This document shows, piece by piece, positions 30,120 through 41,994 of a stretch of DNA of 64,000 bases; the stretch's first letter is position 1, and every line of letters starts with the position of its first letter. Origin of the DNA: Allodiplogaster sudhausi (taxonomy: Eukaryota > Nematoda > Chromadorea > Rhabditida > Diplogasteridae); assembly GCA_945643635.1 (NCBI GenBank), contig CALZFC010000289.1, forward strand, positions 62,001-126,000, given 5' to 3'. A model generated the notes under the pieces. The model ran no database searches. It was not told the origin of the DNA and saw only the letters and a program-made list of their open reading frames with translations. A program made the position numbers and the translations under genes.

Positions 30120-31800
30120 GGGCACGCTTCCCTTCACAACAATTTATTGGCATAAAATTTACATACTAGAATTAGGAATGCGAAATCCTCCCTTTCATAA
30201 CGGAATTTGGAATTTCGGTACACCAATGCTTTATTTGGCTAATTTTTTCTCAACTTATGAGAATGACATTTCCACTTATAGTACGTTGCCATTAAGTGCA
30301 ACTTCTATTTCGTCATCCGCGAAGGACCATGAAACCCATTTTTTAATTACTTAAACGGTAGAATTGTCATTCATACCTTCATATGAAGCTTCAGCAAAAT
30401 AAAATGATTCAAACGTCCAGGATGCACGAGAAATTTGCAAACAAAGTCATTTCAAAAATCCTGAATGAGGGAGATTTTTGGTGCGATACGGTATATTTCG
30501 GTTCTTGGTCGATTTACAGAAGGTAAATTTCAGGATATTAACTACCTCCTCATTTGCAGGAAAATATTTTTATAATAAAAGAAAACGTTATCTTTTGCAA
30601 TCTACACATTAATGAAAATAGCAGTTTTACTGTTTTCTTTTGTATGTCATTCTACGAAGAGGAAATATCGAAATATCCAAGGAAATGTTAAACTTTCAAA
30701 ACGTTCCGAAAGTTTTTGCGAGTCGATGAGTACAGTTGTCAGTACTAATATTCTATTATTAAACGAAGTGCACAACAGAATCTCGGCAATTTCCATCAGT
30801 TATTTCCCTGGAGGAGTTTTGGGTGCTCTTTTAAAGATCAAGTTAAAGGGTGGAATTTTTTTTGGATTTTATGTACATACTCAAGACAGTTATAAGTTCC
30901 AGCTCGCGCAGTGCCTCGGGCTGGCCTATTTCTACTTGTTTTAACTGTAGTTTTCTTTCAAATTTTTGTAATGTTACGTGTTTGGCACAAAGCTGACAGC
31001 AATAGCTTTTTTTCTGAACATGACAATTTTCACTTGCGAAGCAAGGAGATTCGGTAACACCGCCATGTGATCCGGCTTATCAAAGTTAAACCTCGCGGTC
31101 TGAACATCTTTTCTAGATCTCTCTCCGCCTCTTCTTCTCTCTTAAACTTATCACTCTCTCCTCACCTTCCACACAGTCTTTTATTCTTTCTTTGAATTAT
31201 CGAGAATTCTCTCCGCATCTCCTTCCCTCTAAACCTATCGCGCTCTCTCTCCTGACTTTCCATTTAGTCTTTTATTCTTTTCATCAATCCTTTTAGAAGT
31301 TTACCTTTTGATTCAGGGCTTTGATAAGGCGACTGCTATAAGAGATAAAGAAATGTGTGGAGGAATCTAGACGAGACGAGGAACAGATCATGAGAGAGAC
31401 AGCGCATGCACTGAAGGATTCTATAGAACTCTGACATTTTGATGAGTAAGGGCCAGGACAGAAATGAAAGTGCACAGAAAGACAGTGAACGTTAATTCGA
31501 CAAAGGGAGAGGAGATGAAGTGTATGAGACGGAGATAGAGACAGAGAGAGAGAGCGAGAAACGAAGACGCGGTAAGAGAAAACCCATCTGCGAATGAACA
31601 AGAGAGACAATTAACCGAAACAGTGCCGAAGAAAAGAGGTTAAGATAAGTGAAGACAGAGGAAGATTGCAAAGGGCAGCAGAGCTCGCGTGATAAGAAGA
31701 GCGAGTGAATAAGAAATATAAGGCAGAGACAGGCTGACAGAGAAAGAGAGTGAAGCTTGATGAAACGGCCGAATGGAATGAGTGCTTGAACAGTGCTTCT
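30120..31800. other. No supported gene (1.7 kb)
   Basis: The stretch is AT-rich at 30,120-30,960 and then holds diffuse CT-rich (31,110-31,290) and GA-rich (31,370-31,760) DNA. Long antisense frames here are Ser/Leu repeats from the microsatellites. No exon with family similarity was found. Confidence 0.6.
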
Positions 31801-31804
31801 TCTC

Positions 31805-31904
31805 ATGGAGTCTCTCATCAGATTGCTCTTCCTTCTTGCTGTCCTCCCTTTTCTTGCATCCGCGAAGAACTGACAGACACTTTATGTCGAGTACAGTTTC
31901 ACAG
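31805..31904 (+). pseudogene. Signal-peptide exon with internal stop
   Basis: ATG at 31,805 opens a textbook signal peptide, MESLIRLLFLLAVLPFLASA, followed by KN, a TGA at codon 23 (31,871), and then QTLYVEYSFT up to a donor (CACAG then gtaatt). It resembles the first exon of a secreted protein inactivated by one stop. The downstream exon was not identified; an open frame at about 32,790-33,042 containing TNLLYEEKPEYWEADERKKK is a weak candidate. Confidence 0.4.
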
Positions 31905-32302
31905 GTAATTCACAGTCTCATTAAAACAAAAACAAATTTGTTTAATTAATTATACATTTTGGTCAGAGTTGAAAAATTGCCGCTTATTGTGCATGTTAAC
32001 TCCGATATTTTGGATCTTCCCGGAGCCATGTGACAGTGGCATTTATTCCCTGATTTTGGTTAGCCATCATCATTGTGAAATGCTAATTCTTAAGAAAGTC
32101 CAAGTCTTTCCTGATTCTCGCCTTCGGCAGTGACGGAGTGCAGGCAGAAGTGGCAGACGAGCGAGTGGGCGGAGACAGCGAATACAAGAAGGCGACAGGG
32201 GAAAAGGAGGGTCAGAAGGAGGCAGGCCATCCTTCCATCGATTCCTTCTCACAATCAGCGCGTTCTCGTCAACTGATTCAACTCATCGAATGAAAATTTG
32301 TT

Positions 32303-32424
32303 TTAACAAGACCATACTCAATTTTGAATTCGCGCCTTTTTGCTTGAAACATGTGCTTTCGAGAGAAGCGACAACTATGAAAAATGCAAATATATGTATC
32401 ACGATTGAGTTGGTGCTCCTTTAA
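32303..32424. mobile_element. TTAA-flanked MITE, family B (degenerate copy)
   Basis: The right end GGTGCTCCTTTAA (to 32,424) and the interior GAATTCGCGCCTTTTTGC match the other family B copies at 34,975, 37,794 and 39,404. The left end is degraded. Confidence 0.5.
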
Positions 32425-32654
32425 TGAAAGCTCAGGCTGGAAAAAATACATGGCAAGTTGGCGCGCATTTATATAATTTAAACAAGCCTCAAAAAGCGCA
32501 GGAATATTATGCCAGCCGGACCACTTGGCTTCAGCTTCACTTGATATCTCCAACTGAACATTTTCTCTCTTCCATTCATTGACTTTCTAAAAGCTCTCGC
32601 TCTAAAACGGGTGGACAGCCGGCCATAATGGAGGGCAGCTTTCTCTATACTTCT

Positions 32655-32728
32655 ATCTCTCTCTCTCTCTCGCTCTCTCTCTCTCTCTCGCTCTCTCTCT
32701 CCCTCTCCCTCTCGCTCTCTCTCTCTCC

Positions 32729-32775
<47 letters not shown>
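32655..32775. repeat. (CT)n microsatellite
   Basis: About 120 bases of CT repeat with scattered G and CC interruptions. The Ser/Leu-only frame across it is an artefact. Confidence 0.95.
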
Positions 32776-32777
<2 letters not shown>

Positions 32778-33271
32778 GGTGCTCCATCTCTCCTTCACCC
32801 GCCGGGAAGCCACAGAATTCAAAGGAAGAACTGCCCTCTCGAAATCAAACTGCTTCGAAAGCAGCTATTACATGGGCGGAGCGAGAAAGCAGAGTAAAAC
32901 CAACCTGCTATACGAGGAGAAGCCAGAATACTGGGAGGCAGACGAGAGGAAGAAAAAGCAAGTCAATTTAGAATGCCGTATCTACTACAAACAATTCTGT
33001 AGCTTTAACCAAGTGCACGAAAAGATCGAGTATATTGTGTGAAATGAAGCGCTGGTTTCGCAATACAAATATTCCGTACTTTCAGCTCACTATCAGCGAT
33101 TAGGTGCTTGCACTGTGCTGAAACTACGAAACATATGTATGTATGTACCTTATCAATATGTTTTGACGTTTATACTAATATATTCGTAGTATAAAATGTA
33201 ATCACCTCAAGGTAAAAGTAACATTAACGGTGATCAAGACAACTTCATTTGGTCAACAGGCGTCGGGAACA

Positions 33272-33319
<48 letters not shown>

Positions 33320-33323
33320 GAGA

Positions 33324-33370
<47 letters not shown>

Positions 33371-33441
33371 CGAAAGAGAGAGAGAAAGAGAAAGAGAGAG
33401 AGAGAGAGAGAAAGAAAGAACGAGAGAGAGAGAGAGAGAGA

Positions 33442-33481
<40 letters not shown>

Positions 33482-33540
33482 GAGAGAGAGAGAGAGAAAA
33501 GAGAGAGAGAGAGAGAGAGCGAGCGAGTGTGAGTGAGGGA
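33272..33540. repeat. (GA)n microsatellite, about 270 bp
   Basis: One of the longest GA arrays of the window, interrupted by AAAG and GAACG variants. The Arg/Glu-only frames it generates are artefacts. 33,541-34,384 contains no supported gene; a further GA array lies at 34,275-34,350. Confidence 0.95.
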
Positions 33541-34299
33541 AAAATTTCAGTCTCCTTATGCTTCATTCAATAGGCCGGAAATTGTACCTCAGGCACTTTG
33601 CATGTTTCTCCTGCAGACCTTTTCGCTTGCTCTCACAATCTTTGAAATCCCAATGCTGCAGTCGCATCTAAGATGCTTTTTTCGAACATATTTTCGAAAT
33701 GTGCCGCCGAGAAAATAAGTAAAGCAGTATTATTGATAATATTTATACTTCGTTATCTTGGACTCATTCGATTATCACAGCGTGCTTTCTAGCGCTGAAG
33801 AGGGGCCAAAAAGAGCGACAGAATAAATAGAAAATAAAATGTACTTGTCGAAATGAAGTAGAGGATATTATGCGCGGTCATAACACGAACCAGATATTTC
33901 GGAGTGGAGGCAAGATTAGCTGGCAATGAACAGAGAAGACAATCGGAAACTTTCATAAATCTAACGGAGAACAGTATACAATTGGATAAGGGAGAATTGT
34001 GTTTAACTCAAAAAATCGAGTATCTTTTATATTCTCAATTACATACACATGGATATTCTACAAAATGTTTTCATAGAAAATACATAAGCCTACATATTTG
34101 GAGTGTGAAAGCCTCGAATTGCTAATATTGTAAAATTCAAGAATTTTTTTTTTCATATGCTTAAATACGAACAAAGTAACAGAGTTATTCGATATTAAAC
34201 GTCGAAATCGTCGTATATGAAAAGAAGTGCAGCTGCCAAGGGGTGGGAAATGGGAGTGAGATATAACGAGAAAGCGAGAGAGAGAGAGAGAGAGAAAGC

Positions 34300-34333
<34 letters not shown>

Positions 34334-34384
34334 AAGAGAGAGAGAAAGTGAGAGAACGAGATTACATATGAGTACTAAACATTG

Positions 34385-37264
34385 TTAAATGAGTGAGTTG
34401 CCGCCGTCGCTGCAAGGGGTGCCTGGAAGGCTGCCAGCAGCCGTGAGATACGCCTCGCCGATGCGCGCCTCCAACTCGCGGATGTCGTCGAACAGCTCGG
34501 AAGACTGCAGCCAGCAATGCTCGATGCACTCGTCAATGTTCAGCCGGTCCTCGATCTCAAGTCGTTTTATGTAGCGGATTTATTATTAGGATAGTTTTTA
34601 TATCTAGTTTTTTTTAATGACTATTTTTCACTAAATCAATGAGTTTTTGGCCACTCTATCGCTCATCTTCAAGGAACCATTCACGTGCAGAAAATACTTT
34701 CTAAAAAGAACAATTTTGATGTGAGTTAATAATTCATATTACTGTATTCTACTTCATTATGTCCTATGCGGAATTGTATTCGAATAAAAGGCCTCAAATA
34801 AAGAATGTATTCTTTCAAAAAGTCCACCCGTACCTGTACTCTGAGCAGCCTCTGGATGAGATCGATGGCGTCCCTCGACACGGACGCCCACGAATCGGAA
34901 GGGAACATGAAGGCAGCGTTCTCGATCTGCTCGCTCACCTTCAATCGGCAAACATCTTTCTCTTTATCCTTACTTAAAGGAGCACCAAAACCAACGTTTG
35001 AATTCGCGCCATTTTGCCTGACACAAGGGCCAGAGATGGAATCTGATTTTTTTTTATTAAAATGGTCAGGAAAATTCTAACAGATTAATGTTGAGTTTCG
35101 TGCTCGTTTGAATTGGTGTAAAATCGAGACCAATACAATAAGATGAAATAACCATTCAAAAAAAGCGATAGGATTCACATTTCATATTTAATAGTTATGA
35201 AAGTGCCAGACTAGCCTCTTCGCCATCGTTGAAGGGGAACGTTCCAGAGAGGGTCACATAGATGATGACACCGACTGACCACATGTCGAGGGAGCGGTTG
35301 TAGCCTGGAAGAGGGAACAGAGACAAGGAGACAGAGAGAGAGAGAGAAAAGAGAGAGAGAGAGAAGAAAAGAAAGAGGGAGAGATGGAACGAGAGAGAAC
35401 GTAAACTGACCTCTCTTCTGAAGCACTTCGGGCGGTAGATAGGCTGGAGTTCCAACGATCGTTTTCCTGACATTGAGCGACGTATTTGATATTCATCGGA
35501 AACAAATACAATAATTACTGTCTAAATACCGGTAGTAATCAGTAGAAAGAAAAGAGAGATATAAGAAAAAAAGAAATATCCGCTGATAATGATGGTCAGT
35601 ATCTCTCACTCACCTGAATTGCTGCTCTCCTATAAAGCGAGCGTATCCAAAGTCGCAGAGTTTCGTCTGCGGGAAGGCGGTGTGCTGTTGAGACAGCAGC
35701 ACGTTCTCGGGCTGAAGAGCGTTTAAGAAGATATTTAATCAGCTTAGGGTTAAAATCGTTCAAATATTGATTGATTACTTTGATGACAATTAAAATGATA
35801 ATTAGATTCATAATATTGATAAATATGAGATCGAAAGATCAAAGAACTCACCTTGAGATCGCAGTGCGCGATGCCTTTGTTGTGGAGATAACGAAGAGCG
35901 GAGAGAATTTGGATGAGAAGGAACTTGGTGATTCGCTCCGAGAGACGACCAGTTGCCTGAGAGTGACATATTTTTTAAATTGATTTTTAAATATAATTTT
36001 TCATCATTAACTATTAAAATTTACAAAAAGTAGTCAAAAATTTTATAAAAGCATAAAGACGATTTCTGCAAGAAAGTTTTAAAAAAATAGTAAAAACACT
36101 TTAAAAACTTTAATTAAGCATTAAAGGAGCACTAAACTAAACACTACCGTGAAACATATATTTGAATCTTCCTGACCTGGCTCAGAATCATCTCGAGCAT
36201 GTCTCCGTTCAGCTTCTCCATCACAACGAAGATCTTATCATTCGTCTCGAACATTGACTCCAGCCGAACGATGCCCGGATGAGAAATCGACTGAACATTA
36301 TTTATAATTCTAATCCTTATCTTTATTAGCAATATTGACTTTACACTATACTGAAGTTCTAATAGATAAAATGTGCTAACTGAATTACTTGAGGTTTTTT
36401 GTTTTGTTTTTTTTTAAATAATTCAGAAGTAATGCACTCTACATTAATTTAAAACCCGAAACAAACCTGTAATATGCCGACTTCAGACCGTAGTGACTCT
36501 GCGCATGCGGATCGCTTCGAAAACCGTTCCTTGGATATCACCTAAAATGAGCAAAAGGTCCTTGGAGGCATGGGGAATCGAACCCCAGACCTCGCGCATG
36601 CGAAGCGCGCGCTCTACCCTGAGCTATGCCCCCGACACTTCAAAGGGACAGAACGCAGCACACATAGTGAATTTAGAGGAATGACCAGTGCAGATATGAA
36701 TGTACATCAAATGGATGCAACACCACAAAACGAGTAATTTGAGCCCCAGTGAGTCCCTCTCCTTTTATACTCTTCAAAGGCAGCCAAAAAAAATCTCACC
36801 TTGACAGCGACCTCGCGACCGCTCTGTCGATGCACCCCCGCGTAGACAGTGCCGAATTGGCCAGAGCCCAGCGTCTTCTCACTCAGGACCTAGTGAGAAG
36901 TGTGTATCGCCGTCCATGTTGAGTTTAGCATTATATGTAAAAGGTTAATTAAAATAATTTTTTGATTAATATTATAAGGTTGTTTCAGTGAATATCAACT
37001 GAGTCGGAGCGACCTGGTAGAGCTGCGAGAACTGGAGGGCCGGCTCGGCATTGTCGGGGTCGACACGAGAAGCAGGTGGCTGAAGGGCGAGGCACAGCGC
37101 CTATAGCAAGAGGAATGTTATCAGCTTCTTTTCTCTCCCCCTTTCTTATTCTCTCTTTCCTTCTCTGATCATTCGCTTTGGCTTTCGCTCACTTTATACA
37201 TATACAGAGCTTTCATTCTATCTATAACTCTCTTTTTCTTCCTATTTCTCTTGGCTTCCCTCTC

Positions 37265-37308
<44 letters not shown>

Positions 37309-38297
37309 TCCTCCCCTTACCTGAATCCACGGAGCCGGGTTGGGTGGTGGCGCGGCGGCGGCTCGTCCAGCTGTGGCCGTCCTCATAATCTTGGACGCGG
37401 GCCCGGCGCCGGCGGCGAGACTGGCAAGGTTCTCGCCGCAGCAGTAGACGACATTCGTGATGGTGCGCAGCTCGAAGGCGTGCGGCGCGAAACGGGGGTC
37501 GACCTTTAATTATAATTTATTTATTATAAAAAATTTTTTTGAGTTTTTTTTGTTAAAAAATAAGAATTTTTTTAAACAAAACTCGCCCCACTTCAATACG
37601 TATTCATGCATAGTAAATGATGTTAAAGAGTTAAAAAGTAATTAAAAAAGAAACGTTTATAACTTGAGAAATGAAGGCATTAATAAGGAAGAATATGAAG
37701 AGAAGGATTGCTAACAGGCTCGCCAGAGTACGGCGTCACTGCGACGACTTCGGCCAGCGGGAGCACCAAGTAGACACGAGTCGGGTTCACGCCTTAAAAG
37801 AGAATACAATTTTGAATTTGTGCCGTTTTGCCTGAGACAAAAGGGCGCGAATTCAAAATTTTGAATTCGTGAGGAAAATTGAAGGGGTGAATACAATTGG
37901 CTTTGTTCTCCTTTAAGATAATCATCTTTCTTATATTCATATTCGCTTAAAACATTAATTATTCTAATGTTTACTAACACCAAGCAGAATTTACCTATTT
38001 ATATGGCAAATACTCTATAAATTTTAATAGGGTGCTTTTATTGACATAGAAATGGAATGGCTGAAGAGCATGGAATGGGAGGGTTATGTGGGTAGAATTT
38101 AAAAAAAAAACAATTTTAGAACAAGCCAAACGACTTGCCTACGCCATCGACGTGCTCGTTGTACATGTGAATGGCGTCGTTGGCCAGGATCCAGTAGTGA
38201 CGGAGACGGCGTTCGGGGTCATCCAGCACGAAGTGCACCAGCCAACCCTCCATCGACGGACGCACTCGCATTGAGGCAGCTTGGCCTGATAGAGAGC

Positions 38298-38350
<53 letters not shown>

Positions 38351-39208
38351 GGAGGAGAGTGATAGGGATAGAGAGAGATAGAGAGAGAAGGGAGAGATAA
38401 ATTGGGAGAGAGATAAGGAGAGGAGAGAGAGTGCAAGGTACATAGAGATTACATAGGTAAAAGACGGGAAAAACAGTGAAGAAAGTGTGAGATGATTGAA
38501 CGACATATGCGCATACAAAATAGGCACAAATTCCCAGAAAAAGGGCGTATTTGAAGAAGTCCGAATAAATGCGCAACGAATTTGAATGAAAGATACCGGG
38601 AAGTCTCGCGAGCGGAATCATGGAGTCCTCAGCCGGCGAGATCTCCTCCTCTCCGCCCTCTTGCACACTCATCCTCTCCAGAGAGGGCGCGATCACATTC
38701 TCGGCCAACTCGCAGTTCGATGCGAGGAGATGCGCGCATTTCTTATGAACGGCCACCTGAATTTTATCTTTTGGCTTGTAATTTTAAATGCATTTATTTA
38801 ATTTACATATAATCTTAGAAATAAAATAAAAACATTGTTTTTCTGCCACTCCTTGTAAGTTCACGCTTTGGGGTAAAAAGACTATAATGTTTCCTTTTTT
38901 TGCGAGTCGTTCACAATGTTCACCCGAGAGAAGCATAGAAATGGAAATCGACCTTGCAATCACGACAGCGGAAGCCTTGCTTGATGATGCCGAGTAGCAT
39001 CTTGTCGCAGATTCGGCAGATGGTCAGGGTCTGCATGGAGGAGAGAGTCAGAGAGGGAAGAATAGGGAAGAGGAAGAGATGGACATTTAGGGGGAGTGAA
39101 GAAGAGATAGAAAGAGAAAGAGAGAGCGTTAAGAGAAGAAAAGAGGAGAAATGGTTGGGTGTTAAGAGAGAAAGAGGAGGAAGAGAGAACGAGAGAGCGT
39201 GAGAGTGA

Positions 39209-39242
<34 letters not shown>

Positions 39243-40871
39243 AGTACTCGCCTTGAAGTTGTGAACAGCGAGAGTGTGCGGGAGCGCGAAGCGAGGCGAC
39301 GCGGTCGCGTTGGCGGTCGCATTTGTCCGCGTGCCAGGTGGCGCGGCTGCCTTCGCGCAGTTGTTGCGGCCCGCGAACGCGCACTTCTTGTGGAAGTTGC
39401 ACCTAAAAGGAGCAAATTTTCACATTTGACTTCGTGCCTTTTTGCGGGACACGAGGTCGAGAAAAGACGTGATTTCGAGAGAAGGTTGAGTTTCATGCTC
39501 CTTTAACACCTTTTTAGAATAGTTATTATCCTACACTGATTAGAATGAATTGAGTTCATTTTGGGTCTCATCGAAGCAGAGTACTCATCGTTTTTTTTTC
39601 AGAATATATATCAAATGTGTGTGTGTTTTCCGAAAAATTCAAGGAGTTTTTGCCCGGAAATATAGATGGCAATAAATATGAAAAAAAAATCTATGTATAT
39701 GGAAATCGAGAACGCCCCTCCCCCTGCATACCGGCAGAGCTGGCACTGGAGGCCTTGCTTGACCAGGCCGATCAGAAATTCGCCGCAGTAGTCGCAGAAC
39801 GTTGGCGTCTTGTATGAAGTCACCTAATTGTAAGTTTAAAATATTAAGAAAGCGATTTTAAAAAAAATCCAAATTAAAAAATATATTTCTTTTTTTTGGT
39901 AAATACATACATCGAGAACATGCGGCGCCGTCGGTCGCTCGTTCCTGTCGACGACGATCACTTCGACCAGACTGCCGTTTGTCTGGGAAAACGAATTGGA
40001 ATTTTATTTTTTTTGGCGCGCATTAAAAAAAGAAATATTTAATAGCGAGGAATAACAATTATTTTTTTGCGGTGAAAAATGATATTCTATCATTGCACAT
40101 TTTTTTTTTCTCTGAATTACAAGTTCGGCGAGCGATGCGAACGGCTGCAAGACGTTCGGGCTCATGTAGTCGTGTCGGAAGAGCAGCACCTGTGGAAGGT
40201 GGCCCTTTTTCATTCACTTTTCAAAATGTTAAGAAAAAAATTATATATTTTTTCATTCTATTTTTATAATATACTTTTAAACGGAAGTAAATGCTAACAA
40301 ATGAGCGAACGAGATAAGTTTGGAGATTCAAAGAAAAGAATCATAGAGAAAAGATTAGCAACATCCTGTAGAAGAACGTCGGCGCCGGGCGACGCAGTGT
40401 CCACCATCTGGCGCGCCGTCTCGCGCAGCGACGCTAGCGCCTATATTGCTGCGTTTTAAAGGTTTTTGACCAGCGGTTACGGTTATTGGCCATCTCATTT
40501 CAAGGGTATTTACACTGCTATACTACGTCAAAGGTAAATCGTAATCATAAAAACAAAAAGAGAATAATTCGTATTGGATTCGCTTTCCGCTCTATAGACG
40601 CAGATACGATAATGCCAGCTATTTCTTTTTAGTAAAGAATAATAATATTAAATAAATTAAACTGATTTTTACTATTTTGAAAAAAGGGAGCAATAATAAT
40701 AATACTTTCGGCTAAACATAAATATTCTATGGTACAGAAAATCAGACGAACCGCAGGATTGTCAGCGCGCTCGAGCACGAGCATGCGACTGTGCTGGCCG
40801 TAGCGGAGGGTGACGGAGATGTTCATGAGAAAGGCGCCGCCGGCCATGCCGGACGTGCCTGGCTCCATCAT
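34385..40871 (-). CDS. dkf-1: Protein kinase D, DKF-1 type, 21 exons, intact
   Basis: A diacylglycerol-regulated Ser/Thr kinase. Joining 21 exons (40,752-40,871; 40,363-40,440; 40,121-40,189; 39,911-39,982; 39,732-39,823; 39,252-39,402; 38,953-39,030; 38,597-38,756; 38,139-38,285; 37,716-37,792; 37,321-37,503; 37,014-37,100; 36,800-36,889; 36,467-36,541; 36,177-36,290; 35,852-35,956; 35,614-35,711; 35,411-35,466; 35,216-35,304; 34,834-34,938; 34,385-34,555) gives 738 codons in one frame. Domains: an N-terminal region with [15 protein letters not shown]1a (about 110-160, [21 protein letters not shown] type), C1b (about 186-235, [18 protein letters not shown]), PH (about 282-405, [10 protein letters not shown]) and a kinase with GSGQFG (about 446), VAVK (Lys 468), HCDLK (Asp 564) and CDFG (Asp 586). 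The activation loop reads [14 protein letters not shown]: one Thr (601) remains where vertebrate PKD has two Ser, as described for C. elegans DKF-1. Three introns use GC-AG sites. The start is the first ATG; an upstream exon is not excluded. Confidence 0.92.
34975..35115. mobile_element. TTAA-flanked MITE, family B, copy in kinase intron 19
   Basis: TTAAAGGAGCACC (34,975) opens a segment containing GAATTCGCGCCATTTTGCC and closes with a degraded GTGCTCGTTTGAA. It lies in the intron between kinase exons 19 and 20, away from the splice sites. A lone family B end (TTAAAGGAGCAC) is also present at about 36,121. Confidence 0.55.
36563..36633 (-). tRNA. tRNA-Ala (anticodon CGC)
   Basis: The minus strand folds as a complete 71-nt cloverleaf: acceptor GGGGGCA with TGCCTCC including the G3-U70 pair that identifies alanine tRNAs, D stem GCTC/GAGC with a short AGGGTA loop, a perfect CGCGC/GCGCG anticodon stem around TTCGCAT, T arm TGGGG-TTCGATT-CCCCA and discriminator A. 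Box B GGTTCGATTCC is intact; box A is one base short in the D loop. It sits inside the protein kinase D intron between exons 13 and 14, on the same strand. CCA is not encoded. Confidence 0.93.
37794..37916. mobile_element. TTAA-flanked MITE, family B, at the 3' splice site of kinase intron 9
   Basis: TTAA at 37,794 and 37,913 flank a 123-bp unit with ends TTAAAAGAGAA and TTCTCCTTTAA and the family interior GTGCCGTTTTGCCTGAGAC. On the gene strand its end reads TTCTCTTTTAAG, and the AG formed at the junction is the acceptor of exon 10 (37,716-37,792). Confidence 0.75.
39404..39506. mobile_element. TTAA-flanked MITE, family B, at the 3' splice site of kinase intron 5
   Basis: A 103-bp unit with ends TAAAAGGAGCA and TGCTCCTTTAA and interior TTCGTGCCTTTTTGCGGGAC. 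On the gene strand its end reads TGCTCCTTTTAG and directly abuts exon 6 (39,252-39,402), supplying polypyrimidine tract and AG. Confidence 0.75.
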
Positions 40872-40874
40872 TTG

Positions 40875-40936
40875 GCACGGGCCGTGTTTTAGGACGCACG
40901 GACCGTGTTTTAGGACGCACGGGCCGTGTTTTAGGA
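40875..40936 (-). repeat. 21-bp tandem repeat, three units, beside the kinase start codon
   Basis: The unit GCACGGGCCGTGTTTTAGGAC is repeated almost perfectly three times, ending four bases before the kinase start. On the gene strand it is open in frame with the start Met and would encode GPCVLKH repeats, but an upstream TAA and the absence of an ATG place it in the leader unless an extra exon exists. Confidence 0.85.
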
Positions 40937-41269
40937 AGTCTTCTTCTTTCTCTTTTTTTGTGCACTCTTCTTACGACTTGCAAAGTAATCTATCTTAGTA
41001 ATCTGGAAGATAAAAAAAAAATTATTAAAAAAAGAGATATGTACATCCATAAACAGGAATGCGAAGCTATGTGAAAGAAATTAAGTAAGCTATGAGGGCT
41101 ATCGGAGACAGCAAGTATTGAAAAGTGGAGAGAACACGCGAACGCAGATTGCACTTCGGAGTCAGAGTATCTATCTATTTATACAATATTTTATTGATGA
41201 CGTTTTGGCGCACGCACGACCAAAGCCATACCACTCTCTGCGAAGATACGAGTGGTCTATCTGGCCAAT

Positions 41270-41946
41270 TGTGCTGTGAGAGAGAGAGGGAGAGAGAGAG
41301 CGGGAGAAAGGAGAGAGGGAGGGAGAGAGAAAGGAGAAAGAGAGAAAGGAGAGAGTGAGTGAGAGGGAGAATGAGCGAAGAAAGAGAGAACAGGGAGCTC
41401 CCCGGAGGACTGTGCAGTGCAGTGAAAGGATGACTCACTCTCTTCCGCGTACCAGTGACCTCACAACGGTTTCTTCTCTCCATCTTGTCATTTCGTTCTC
41501 GCTCTATCTATCTTTCTCTCTCTTGTCCTCTCTATCGCTTGATCTCTCTCGCTCTCTCTCGTTCTTTCTCCCTCTCTCTCTCTCAATCTCTCTCGCTCGC
41601 TCTCTGTCTCGATTGCTTCTTCTCTAACTCTCTCTTATTTTCAGTCATGATAAAATGAGATCATAAGCCTACTCTCCAAACAGTCCAAGCGCTTCTGCTC
41701 GGCCCCCGAGGTCAAATTCCACGCGAGCTAACTTCATCCTCCTGATCTTACCTGCTATATCTTTCCGTCTCTCTTTGTCTAACGCTCGCTCCTTATCTCT
41801 TTATCTCTACCCTTATCTTTCTCACTCTCTCCCCATTTCTTGCTCCTCTATTTCCCAGAATACAGGTTGCCCGATAGAAAGGCTTTTCAGTTACACGCCC
41901 CCGAATGCATACATCAAAGCATCTCATTTCTTTGTTCGTACTCCCC

Positions 41947-41994
<48 letters not shown>

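Noticed and set aside
33230..33540. Long open frames coding only Arg and Glu, or only Ser and Leu, across GA/CT arrays (also at 10,210-10,473, 18,291-18,405, 38,139-38,436, 43,210-43,720).
   Set aside because: They are translations of dinucleotide repeats in several frames at once, with no start context, domain or splice logic.
36493..36684. Plus-strand frame containing [18 protein letters not shown].
   Set aside because: It is the antisense of the tRNA-Ala gene; such frames are a classic false protein call.
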